From Gammaproteobacteria bacterium (GTDB lineage Bacteria > Pseudomonadota > Gammaproteobacteria > Chromatiales > Chromatiaceae), in NCBI GenBank assembly GCA_024510845.1, contig JANEMA010000018.1, forward strand, positions 1 through 33,686: a stretch of DNA of 33,686 bases. Reading direction: 5' to 3'. Positions 26,629 through 33,686 of this stretch are shown piece after piece. Every line of letters starts with the position of its first letter. The stretch's first letter is position 1. Both the position numbers and the translations under genes were made by a program. Below the pieces are notes generated by a model. That model was not told the DNA's origin. It ran no database searches and saw only the letters and a program-made list of their open reading frames with translations.

Positions 26629-27377
26629 GGGCCGACACCTCACGGCAGGGTGGTGAAAACGGAGGCGAAAGGTACACGAAACATGGTGCCACGGCCAACC
26701 CTCGCACGGCACGGGTTGGGAAACCGACTATTCAACCTTCGAGTCCAGCAACCAATCCACGATGCCCGACATCTCGGACCGTATCCTTTCCACCCATCGG
26801 CTTCCGGTGATGATGCGCCCTTGATAGATATCACGCACCCGGGTGGTCGTCAGCCCCTGTAAGGGGTTGCTCAGGTAGACGATGAACTCAACCACCCCAT
26901 GGAGTCCCTCCGACTTGGCCTGTCAGGGCACCCATATCCTCACCTACGGAGTCCTGCAGGCCGTGAGCCTGGCCGACTTGGGCGGCGTGCAGAATCTCAT
27001 GCCAAAGACCCGTCCTGACGCCAGATCGGCTGGGACATCAAGGTCATGGTGATCCACCCTGGCCTTTCGATTGCCTCGCTGTCGCTGCTGATTCCGGGCC
27101 ACTTCATCACCGAAATGGTGGCCAAGCACAACGATGCCGGGGTTCTGACTGCTCAATAGGAACGGTGGAATTTCCGAAAGCCCCTACTCACCTTCAAGTT
27201 CAGTGGAGGCACCTAGGGGAAACAGTGCCCATCGGCTGGACCGACAACCAGGGCCAGGAGTGACACGGCTGCGGCAAGGATTCGATAAGGCTCTCGGTCA
27301 GATCCACCTCAGCATGACCTGGCCATTTCTCACGAATCACCCAACCCAGGGAAGAGAGTTTATTGACGCCGATGTAG
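26629..27377. other. Gene-fragment region between speD and osmC
   Basis: This 749-base stretch holds no intact gene but several protein-like pieces. On the minus strand from about 26910 to the stop at 26728, the frame reads VEFIVYLSNPLQGLTTTRV then RDIYQGRI and ends DWLLDSKVE; the NP..L....RDIY.G.I part resembles PstS-like phosphate-binding proteins. On the plus strand, about 27030-27160 reads IKVMVIHPGL and GHFITEMVAKHNDAG, not recognised. These look like decayed genes. No terminator or promoter was recognised. Confidence 0.4.
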
Positions 27378-27797
27378 TTAGACCTCGGGAATCACTTCGA
27401 AGCTGTGGGTGATCTCGGCCATCGCCCCTAGCATGATGGAGGCAGAACAGTATTTCTCGGCGCTCAGCCTCACCGCCCGCTCCACCGCCTTCTCGGCAAG
27501 GCCATCCCCCCCCACCCGAAAATGCGCATGAATGCGGGTGAACACCTTCGGTTCGGTCCCGGCCCGCTCGGCGGTCAGTTCCACCTCGCAGAAACGTACG
27601 TCCTGACGGGATTTCTTCAGGATGTGCACCACATCGAACTCGCTGCAGCCACCCATACCCAGCAGCAGCATCTCCATCGGCCGTGGCCCAAGGTTGCGCC
27701 CACCATGTTCTTCCGGACCATCCATCATCACCACGTGCCCACTGGGCGACTCACCCAGCATCAGAGCATCTTCGACCCATTTTACTCGTGCTTTCAT
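27378..27797 (-). CDS. OsmC family protein (YhfA-like)
   Basis: A 139-residue cytoplasmic protein of the OsmC/Ohr fold. The two conserved redox cysteines are at 51 (GMGGCSEFDV) and 117 (EKYCSAS). It opens with KARVKWVEDALMLGESPSGH (key part VKWVEDALMLGES) and has RPMEMLLLGMGG, which fits the YhfA subgroup that sits next to crp in E. coli and next to vfr in Pseudomonas. The family includes peroxide reductases, but the substrate is unproven for YhfA. It is divergent from the crp/vfr remnant, keeping the ancestral arrangement. Confidence 0.92.
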   Translation of the reverse strand: MKARVKWVEDALMLGESPSGHVVMMDGPEEHGGRNLGPRPMEMLLLGMGGCSEFDVVHILKKSRQDVRFCEVELTAERAGTEPKVFTRIHAHFRVGGDGLAEKAVERAVRLSAEKYCSASIMLGAMAEITHSFEVIPEV

Positions 27798-27959
27798 CAG
27801 ACCTGGCTCACAAGACAGAAAGAAACGGGAACATTTCTACTTCACTTTATTCGACGGCATCCAGAATGCATTGCCCAGAATCTGCTTGCAATTCCGTCAC
27901 TATGACATAATCCGGCGCCACCGGCAGTATCGTCAAGCCACCTCCCGGGATCCTGCTTG

Positions 27960-28227
27960 TCCGGTAGCTTCTCAGACACACTGCCACCACAGAAAACACC
28001 AAGCCAACAGCATCTTCCACCTGGTCTCCGACCCGGTGACGATACTGATGGAACAACGATAACAGTCGCGAGATCATCCTCACCTACCGGACAGGGAGGA
28101 GTTCATTGGCAAGACGGGCTTCGTGGACTGTTCGCAGGAGATGGCTTGGCTCATGCTCAAGGACCTGAAAGAACGCAACCTGATCAGCATCTCGGAAAAG
28201 ACCATCATGGTCTTCGGTATCCGCTGA
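27960..28227 (+). pseudogene. Decayed cAMP receptor protein gene (crp/vfr)
   Basis: Three pieces of CRP can be read on the plus strand. HCHHRKHQANSIFHLVS and VTILMEQR come from the cAMP-binding domain, with about ten residues missing between HRK and QANS. A frameshift near 28058 follows, then DNSREIILTY and, in a further frame, EEFIGKTGF. An internal deletion of about 100 residues joins this to VDCSQEMAWLMLKDLKERN and LISISEKTIMVFGIR, the helix-turn-helix end of CRP (compare VGCSRETVGRILK). The stop at 28225-28227 is in the expected place. It cannot make a working regulator. A hairpin CAGGAT-GCCAAG-ATCCTG lies just after it. Confidence 0.85.
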
Positions 28228-28314
28228 GGGGACGAACCGCCCAGGATGCCAAGATCCTGAGACATCATCCCCTTCAGTCTCTTTGCTGACTTTGGCGGTC
28301 AAGCCTTTTTCACA

Positions 28315-29112
28315 TCAACCGAATAACCCGGCCAGGCGCCTCCCCGGGTCAGGGGCGCGCATCAAGGCCTCGCCCACCAGGAAGGCGTGCACGCCGTGTG
28401 CACGCATGCGCGCCACATCCTCTGGAGTGTGGATACCACTCTCGGTGACCACCATGCGTCCCCCGGGGATGGCGGCCAGCAGTTCCAGGGTGGTGTCCAG
28501 GCTCACTTCGAAAGTACGCAGATTGCGGTTGTTGATCCCCAGCAGGGCTCCGGGCAGAATCAGAGCACGTTGCAGCTCGTCGGCATCGTGCACCTCCACC
28601 AGCACATCCATGCCCAGGGACTGTGCCAGCGCGTTCAGCTCGGCCATGCGCTCGTCCTCCAAGCAGGCAGCGATCAGCAGGATGCAGTCGGCGCCGATGG
28701 CGCGCGCCTCCACCACCTGATAGGGATCGACGATGAAGTCCTTGCGAATCACCGGCAATGCGCAGGCGGCGCGTGCCTGCTGCAGATAGACCTCGCTACC
28801 GTGGAAGAAATCGTGATCGGTGAGCACCGAGAGGCAGGCCGCACCATGCCGAGCATAGCTGGCGGCGATGGCGGCGGGGTCGAAGTCCTCGCGCAGCACG
28901 CCCCTGGACGGCGAAGCCTTCTTGATCTCGGCGATCACCCCCGCCTCGCCGGCGGCGAGGCGCCGTTGCAGACCGGCAACGAAGCCGCGCGGGGGATCGA
29001 TCTCGCGGGCACGCGCGGCCAGCTCGGTTTCTGGCACAGCGGCACGGCGCCCGGCAATCTCTTCGTGCTTGCACGCGATGATCTTCTTCAGGATGTCCGG
29101 CGTGCCGTTCAT
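28315..29112 (-). CDS. trpC: Indole-3-glycerol phosphate synthase
   Basis: TrpC closes the indole ring in tryptophan synthesis. The 265-residue monofunctional TIM-barrel enzyme shows [35 protein letters not shown] (key parts [11 protein letters not shown]), [39 protein letters not shown] and [12 protein letters not shown], including the catalytic lysines and the ribose-phosphate loop. The ATG overlaps the trpD stop by four bases. The stop is convergent with the ruined crp gene. Confidence 0.97.
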   Translation of the reverse strand: MNGTPDILKKIIACKHEEIAGRRAAVPETELAARAREIDPPRGFVAGLQRRLAAGEAGVIAEIKKASPSRGVLREDFDPAAIAASYARHGAACLSVLTDHDFFHGSEVYLQQARAACALPVIRKDFIVDPYQVVEARAIGADCILLIAACLEDERMAELNALAQSLGMDVLVEVHDADELQRALILPGALLGINNRNLRTFEVSLDTTLELLAAIPGGRMVVTESGIHTPEDVARMRAHGVHAFLVGEALMRAPDPGRRLAGLFG

Positions 29113-30137
29113 GTCACCCCCAGATGCTGGCTCAGCCCGGCCAGCCGCTGCAGGCGGCGCCCGGCCTCGCCGCTGTCGATGGCCTCACGTGCCCGAACCA
29201 GGCCCTCGGCCAGCGAGTCGGCCACACCCGCCACGTAGATGGCCGCCCCGGCGTTGAGGGTGACGATATCACGCGCCGGTCCCGGCTCGCCGGCAAATAC
29301 CCGGCGGATGGCCGCCAGGCTCTCCTCGGGACCCTCTGCGCGAATCGTCTCCAGACCAGCACGCTCGATGCCGTGCTCGGCCGGATCGATGGTGTAACGA
29401 CGGATCTCACCATCGCGCAGTTCGGCCACATCGGTGAGATCGCCGATGCCGATCTCGTCCAGTCCCTCGCGCGCATGCACCACCATGACATGGCGCGCAC
29501 CCAGCTCACGCAACACTTCGGCCAGCGGCTCGAGCAGGGTTTCACTGAACACCCCGAGCAGCAGCCCGGGCACCCCCGCGGGATTGGTGAGTGGCCCGAG
29601 AACGTTGAAGATGGTGCGCACCCCCATCTCCTTGCGCGGGCCGATGGCGTGTTTCATGGCACTGTGGTGACCAGGTGCAAACATGAAGCCCACGCCGACC
29701 TCGCGCACACATTGCTCGACCTGTTCGGAGGTCAGTCCCAGGTGAATGCCCGCAGCCTCCAGCGCGTCGGCGCTGCCCGACTTGCTGGAAACCGATCGGT
29801 TGCCATGCTTGGCCACGTGACAGCCCGCGGCGGCAGCCACGAACATGCTGGCCGTCGAGATATTGAAGGTGCCGGAGGCATCGCCCCCGGTGCCCACGAT
29901 ATCCACCGCGTGCGACAGCCCGCCGATATCCACACCCGCGGCCAGCTCACGCATCACCGAGGCCGCAGCTGCGATCTCGGTCACCGTCTCACCCTTCATG
30001 CGCAGACCAATCAGGAAGCCACCGATCTGCGCATCGGTGGCACCACCAGTCATGATGGTGCGCATTACCTCGGTCATCTCCCCGGCCGAGAGATTCCCCC
30101 GGTCGACCACCCGCGCAATTGCCTGAGACATGTTCAT
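29109..30137 (-). CDS. trpD: Anthranilate phosphoribosyltransferase
   Basis: TrpD joins anthranilate to PRPP. The 342-residue stand-alone enzyme has [19 protein letters not shown] (key part GTGGD), [21 protein letters not shown] (key parts KHGNRS and SGSADALE), [27 protein letters not shown] and [10 protein letters not shown], all family signatures. The start is uncertain between GTG 30143, ATG 30137 and ATG 30131; a GGATG element fits 30137. The stop overlaps trpC in the ATGA pattern. The upstream gap to trpG carries repeat copy 5. Confidence 0.96.
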   Translation of the reverse strand: MNMSQAIARVVDRGNLSAGEMTEVMRTIMTGGATDAQIGGFLIGLRMKGETVTEIAAAASVMRELAAGVDIGGLSHAVDIVGTGGDASGTFNISTASMFVAAAAGCHVAKHGNRSVSSKSGSADALEAAGIHLGLTSEQVEQCVREVGVGFMFAPGHHSAMKHAIGPRKEMGVRTIFNVLGPLTNPAGVPGLLLGVFSETLLEPLAEVLRELGARHVMVVHAREGLDEIGIGDLTDVAELRDGEIRRYTIDPAEHGIERAGLETIRAEGPEESLAAIRRVFAGEPGPARDIVTLNAGAAIYVAGVADSLAEGLVRAREAIDSGEAGRRLQRLAGLSQHLGVT

Positions 30138-30160
30138 ATTCACTTCATCCGTCCGCTTTC

Positions 30161-30395
30161 ACCACGAAGAACACAAAAAACACAAAGGACACAAGGACCT
30201 GCATGGAATGCAGGCATCCGGGAACATCCTCGCTCGTCGCCAACCAGGATACAGGTGGACAATGTCCCGGCCACCGTTCGTCCACGAGGATCCCGGACTG
30301 TACTTGCCGCAACGAGGAATCATCCACAGATCGCACACCAGATTCGCCTGACCTCATTCATGAGATCTTCGTGCCCTGTGCGTCCTTCGTGGTTT
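30161..30395. repeat. Inverted pair of 9-base-period repeats, copy 5 (best preserved)
   Basis: The left arm at 30163-30198 has four tandem nine-base units: CACGAAGAA, CACAAAAAA, CACAAAGGA, CACAAGGAC. The right arm at 30366-30395, on the minus strand, has CACGAAGGA CGCACAGGG CACGAAGAT and follows the trpG stop directly. A perfect hairpin CCTGCAT-GGA-ATGCAGG (30198-30214) adjoins the left arm. The pair separates trpG from trpD within the tryptophan gene set. Confidence 0.82.
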
Positions 30396-30397
30396 CC

Positions 30398-30976
30398 CTA
30401 AACGCCATCCAGAAAGTTCTTCAACAAGGCATGCCCCTGCTCAGTGAGAATGGATTCCGGGTGGAACTGCACACCCTGGATGTCGTGTTCACGGTGACGG
30501 ACACCCATGATCTCGTCCACCTCGCCACCATGCTCGGTCCAGGCAGTCACCTCGAGGCAGTCCGGCAGCGACTCCCTTTCGATCACCAGCGAATGGTAAC
30601 GGGTGGAGCGGAACGGGTTGCCGAGCCCGGTGAACACCCCGACATCGGCGTGGTATACCGGCGAGGTCTTGCCGTGCATCACCTCGCGCGCATGCACGAT
30701 GCGTGCGCCGAAGGCCTCGCCGATGGACTGGTGTCCCAGACAAACCCCCAGGATGGGCAGGCGCCCGGCAAAGTGGCAGATGGCCTCGACCGAAACGCCG
30801 GCCTCGTGCGGGGTGCAGGGGCCGGGTGAGATCACCAGCTGATCGGGGGCCAGCTCCTTGATCTGTTCCAGGGTGATCTCATCGTTGCGCACCACGCGCA
30901 CCTCCGCCCCCAGCTCGCCCAGGTACTGCACGATGTTGAAGGTGAAGGAGTCGTAGTTGTCGATCATCAGCAGCAT
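30398..30976 (-). CDS. trpG: Anthranilate synthase component II (glutamine amidotransferase)
   Basis: TrpG releases ammonia from glutamine and passes it to TrpE; in many bacteria it also serves PabB as PabA. The 192-residue class I amidotransferase has the triad C79 (GVCLGHQ), H172 and E174 (FHPES). [20 protein letters not shown] (key part DNYDSFTFN) and VISPGPCTP are typical. The start lies inside the trpE 3' end (10-base overlap), so both are coupled. No dedicated pabA was seen here, so a shared role with PabB is likely but inferred. Confidence 0.97.
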   Translation of the reverse strand: MLLMIDNYDSFTFNIVQYLGELGAEVRVVRNDEITLEQIKELAPDQLVISPGPCTPHEAGVSVEAICHFAGRLPILGVCLGHQSIGEAFGARIVHAREVMHGKTSPVYHADVGVFTGLGNPFRSTRYHSLVIERESLPDCLEVTAWTEHGGEVDEIMGVRHREHDIQGVQFHPESILTEQGHALLKNFLDGV

Positions 30977-32478
30977 GATCCGTTCTCCTCACTGGCGCAG
31001 GGCGCGCGGTCCAGGCCTGCCTCAGCCAAGGCCACCGCACGGAACACCGCGCGACCCTTGTTCATGGTCTCCTTCCATTCCAGCTCGGGCACCGAGTCGG
31101 CCACCACCCCCGCGCCTGCCTGGATGTACAACTGGCCGGCCTTGATCACTGCGGTGCGGATGGCGATGGCTGTGTCCATGTTGCCGTTCCAGGCCAGATA
31201 ACCCACCGCGCCGGCATAGATACCTCGTTTCACCGGCTCCAGCTCGTCGATGATCTCCATGGCACGAATCTTCGGTGCACCGGAGACAGTACCGGCAGGA
31301 AAGGTCGCACGCAGTACATCCATGGGCGAAAGCCCCTCACGCAGTTCACCAACGACATTGGATACAATGTGCATCACGTGAGAATAGCGCTCCACCACCA
31401 TCTTCTCGGTGAGCTGCACCGTGCCAACCCTGGCCACCCGACCCACGTCGTTGCGCCCCAGGTCGATCAGCATCAGGTGCTCGGCCAGTTCCTTGGGATC
31501 GGCCAGCAGCTCCGCCTCCAGCGCCTTGTCCTCCGCCTCGGTGTGGCCACGACGCCGGGTGCCTGCGATGGGACGCACCGTGATCTCACTGTCCTCCAGA
31601 CGCACCAGGATTTCCGGCGAGGAGCCGACGATCTGGAATTCATCGAGATCCAGGAAGTACATGTAGGGCGAGGGATTGAGCACGCGCAACGCGCGGTACA
31701 GATCCAACGGGCGCGCCGAGAAGGGGATGCTCAAACGCTGCGAGACCAGCACCTGCATGCAATCCCCGTCCAGGATGTACTGCTTGATGCGTTCCACCGC
31801 CGCCTTGAAGGCCGATTCACTGAAGCCGGAGACGAAATCCGACTCGTCCACCCGGCGCACCGGCAGCGGAACATGACGCGGGGCACCAGTCCGCATGCGC
31901 AGGCAAAGAGCGTCGATGCGCGCCTCGGCCTCGGCCAGACCCTGCCCCACCTCCACGTCGGCATGCACCACGATGTACATCTGGCCGGTGAGATTGTCGA
32001 ACACCACCAGCTCGTCGGAAACCATCAGCAGGATATCCGGGGTACCCAAGGGGTCGGGCTTGTCGGGATTGTCGAGGCGTGGCTCGATACAGCCCACGGT
32101 GTCGTAACCCAAGTAGCCCACCAAGCCGCCATGGAAACGGGGCAGACCCTCGATCTCCGGCACCCGAAAGCGGGCGCGGAAGGTGTCCACATAGGCCAGG
32201 GGATCGGCAACCTCGGTGCGCTCGCGCACCCCGTTTTCATCCACCAGGGTCACCTGCCGCCCTTCAACCCGCAGGCGTGTGCGGCAGGGCAGGCCGATAA
32301 TGGAATAGCGGCCCCACTTCTCGCCGCCGTGGACCGATTCGAAGAGATAGCCGTAAGGACCGTCGACCAGCTTGAGATAGACGCTGAGCGGGGTGTCGAG
32401 GTCGGCCAGCACCTCGCGCACCACCGGGATGCGATTGTAGCCCTGCGCCTGCAGGGCGGCAAATTGCTCAGGATTCAT
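30967..32478 (-). CDS. trpE: Anthranilate synthase component I
   Basis: TrpE turns chorismate into anthranilate with ammonia from TrpG. The 503-residue protein has the alanine form of the specificity motif, PIAGT (303-307), as expected for TrpE. An LFES sequence at 45-48 corresponds to the LLES tryptophan-binding site, so feedback inhibition is probable. Other signatures are [47 protein letters not shown] (key part VSGAPK) and [14 protein letters not shown]. The ATG at 32478 follows GGAG by six bases; the upstream frame is not conserved-looking. No Trp-rich leader peptide or attenuator was seen before it. Confidence 0.97.
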   Translation of the reverse strand: MNPEQFAALQAQGYNRIPVVREVLADLDTPLSVYLKLVDGPYGYLFESVHGGEKWGRYSIIGLPCRTRLRVEGRQVTLVDENGVRERTEVADPLAYVDTFRARFRVPEIEGLPRFHGGLVGYLGYDTVGCIEPRLDNPDKPDPLGTPDILLMVSDELVVFDNLTGQMYIVVHADVEVGQGLAEAEARIDALCLRMRTGAPRHVPLPVRRVDESDFVSGFSESAFKAAVERIKQYILDGDCMQVLVSQRLSIPFSARPLDLYRALRVLNPSPYMYFLDLDEFQIVGSSPEILVRLEDSEITVRPIAGTRRRGHTEAEDKALEAELLADPKELAEHLMLIDLGRNDVGRVARVGTVQLTEKMVVERYSHVMHIVSNVVGELREGLSPMDVLRATFPAGTVSGAPKIRAMEIIDELEPVKRGIYAGAVGYLAWNGNMDTAIAIRTAVIKAGQLYIQAGAGVVADSVPELEWKETMNKGRAVFRAVALAEAGLDRAPCASEENGSCC

Positions 32479-32966
32479 GAGGGACTCCACGCAGACAGTA
32501 AAGACAAGGAACAGCGACACGACAACGCTCAACGCCATCGCGTGGTCTTTTCCTTTCTGTGGCGGGTTGCCAGGGCCATCGTGTGGTCGTCCGAATGCCT
32601 GAAAGGCCGGAACGTAGCCAAAAACCGCGCAGAGGTCAAGCCAAGGGCGCCACTATTCCCGCTCCACCCCAGGAGTGCGATTTGCCCACGAAGGGCAGCA
32701 CCCTCCCCGCCGGAAACAGTTTCTCGGGACCCGGGAAAAGGGACATGAAATCGCCACCGAGCCCTGATGGATCCGCGGGAAATGGCGCGGATTCATGGCC
32801 GATTTTCCGACTCGACGATAAATGCATCGCAATACAACTGTCAGCATGAGCAGCGCCATCACCGCCACCAAAGATCCTGCCCTGGCGGGATTTTTTGTGG
32901 TTGCGGAGTCGCACCGGTCACGGCGCCGCGCTCCATGCTCGGCACACTACGGTGCCACTGCCTCAG
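32479..32966. other. Intergenic region upstream of trpE
   Basis: This 488-base stretch holds no gene I can support; short open frames on both strands lack family features. It contains the hairpin at 32874-32897 and an imperfect palindrome TTCTCGGGACCCGGGAA at 32721-32737. The trpE promoter should lie here, but no convincing -35/-10 pair was found. Confidence 0.4.
32874..32897 (+). terminator. Terminator-like hairpin
   Basis: On the plus strand ATCCTGC-CCTG-GCGGGAT (one G-U pair) is followed by TTTTTT. No plus-strand gene precedes it. It lies 70 bases past the cytochrome stop and may serve that gene from the other strand, where the U tract is weaker (CTTTGG). Confidence 0.55.
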
Positions 32967-33485
32967 TCACTGAACCTGCATGGCCTGCTCTTCTGCCTGG
33001 CTCGCCGCCTCCACGGCGTCGATTCCTGCCTGCTTCAACAGGTAGGCAATGGCATTACGCAGCTCCCCGTCGCTGACATTGCCTCCCCCCCGCGGCGGCA
33101 TGGCACCCTTACCGGCAATAGCGCTCTTGACCAGGCCGTCGAGCCCCCCGTTGGCATCGAACCGCGGCTGCCACTGATCGGCACTGCCGATCTTGGGTGC
33201 ATTCAGTGCGCCGGTAGCATGGCAGGCGCCGCAGACAGCACCAACCAATTCCTTGCCGGAACGTGGGGCCGCCGACGCAACGCCGGCCTTGGCCACGGCC
33301 ACTTCGCCCACCGATTTTATGCGCTCGGCGATTGCTGCCTGCTTGCGGCTGTCTTTGCCCTGCGTCTTCTCAAGCATCTCGCTCACCGAGCTGGCGGTGA
33401 ACACGATGAGAATCGTAAAGGCAACCAGGGCGCCCAAAACGAAGAGAAACATGCGCAGGAACCCAGAATCGTTTTTTGCGGACAC
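32967..33485 (-). CDS. Membrane-anchored cytochrome c5-type protein
   Basis: A 172-residue c-type cytochrome for electron transfer on the periplasmic side. Residues 12-30 (MFLFVLGALVAFTILIVFT, in short FVLGALVAFTILIVF) form an uncleaved anchor, and a charged linker of about 50 residues follows. The class I haem domain has CGACH (85-89) and the probable Met ligand M129 in GKGAMPPRGG, with the closing helix LRNAIAYLLKQAG. The spacing fits the c5 group. The start is the GTG at 33485, preceded by a GGGGGA ribosome-like site; the upstream frame is not protein-like. The respiratory partner is not shown by the context. Confidence 0.9.
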   Translation of the reverse strand: MSAKNDSGFLRMFLFVLGALVAFTILIVFTASSVSEMLEKTQGKDSRKQAAIAERIKSVGEVAVAKAGVASAAPRSGKELVGAVCGACHATGALNAPKIGSADQWQPRFDANGGLDGLVKSAIAGKGAMPPRGGGNVSDGELRNAIAYLLKQAGIDAVEAASQAEEQAMQVQ

Positions 33486-33536
33486 GGCAATCCCCCGTGG
33501 TGAAGTGGGCCGAAAGTGTAGAAATATTCGGCGGGG

Positions 33537-33542
33537 ATTATA
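33537..33542 (-). promoter_or_regulatory. Candidate -10 element of the cytochrome c gene
   Basis: A perfect TATAAT on the minus strand lies 52 bases before the GTG start. No good -35 is found at the normal distance; a TTGTAT is only 11 bases away. From 33543 to the window end nothing further is recognised. Confidence 0.35.
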
Positions 33543-33686
33543 CCGAACTGGAGATACAATTACCTGTGTCCCGGCAGGGAAACCCACCCGGTCGGGCCAC
33601 GCACCGGGCCAGCTGGGCGCACAGTTTCAGGGACCCAGTCTGTTGACCCGGGGAATCGACAACGTCACTGCGACACCGTATTCCCT

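Noticed and set aside
32479..32700. trp leader peptide and attenuator upstream of trpE
   Set aside because: No short frame with adjacent Trp codons and no alternative hairpins with a U tract were found.
31369..32748. 459-residue plus-strand open frame
   Set aside because: Antisense to trpE with no supported domain.

Overview
The window (33,686 bases, GC-rich) looks like chromosomal DNA from a gammaproteobacterium. The lptD-surA-pdxA-apaG-apaH and trpGDC-(vfr)-osmC-speD orders, AmgK, E. coli-type SpeD, full-length cobalamin-dependent MetH, SurA and a cytochrome c5-type protein all fit that class. The general flavour is of a Chromatiales-like or other environmental gammaproteobacterium, but the species cannot be named from sequence alone.

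Layout. Bases 1-446 hold a decayed IS transposase. From 507 to 4442: a lipid A acyltransferase (-), a rhodanese (+), galU (+) and pabB (-, overlapping the end of galU). A tRNA-Lys(TTT) with its own promoter and terminator lies at 4674-4749. metH (-) fills 4917-8600, followed by an SCP2-like protein (+) and secreted endonuclease I (-). From 10103 to 15613 there is an unusual module: a membrane-anchored Sel1-like protein, a secreted SH3-like/VWA protein resembling the C-terminal half of PpkA, an opposite-strand MIF-type tautomerase, an ABC ATPase and an FtsX-like permease. The pair resembles TagT/TagS of the type VI secretion phosphorylation pathway, but no kinase, phosphatase or secretion genes are present. 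Next come a HAD phosphatase and amgK (-), divergent from lptD-surA-pdxA (+), whose reading frames overlap. The usual rsmA is absent; in its place are a GnnA-like oxidoreductase (-) and about 1 kb of gene and IS remnants. apaG-apaH (+), speD (-), a 750-base stretch of fragments, an OsmC protein (-), a ruined crp/vfr gene (+), the trpE-trpG-trpD-trpC set (-) and a membrane-anchored cytochrome c (-) complete the window.

How the genes work together. lptD/surA build the outer membrane, and the lipid A acyltransferase, GalU and possibly the GnnA-like enzyme supply lipopolysaccharide precursors. AmgK recycles cell-wall sugar. pabB and trpE/trpG/trpD/trpC draw on chorismate for folate and tryptophan. 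MetH makes methionine, which feeds S-adenosylmethionine to SpeD for spermidine synthesis.

Two further signals stand out. A family of short repeats with a 9-base period, arranged as facing inverted pairs, occurs five times, each directly after gene 3' ends; one copy has become the C-terminal tail of PdxA. The crp/vfr gene, normally intact between trpC and osmC in pseudomonads, survives only as frameshifted, internally deleted pieces.
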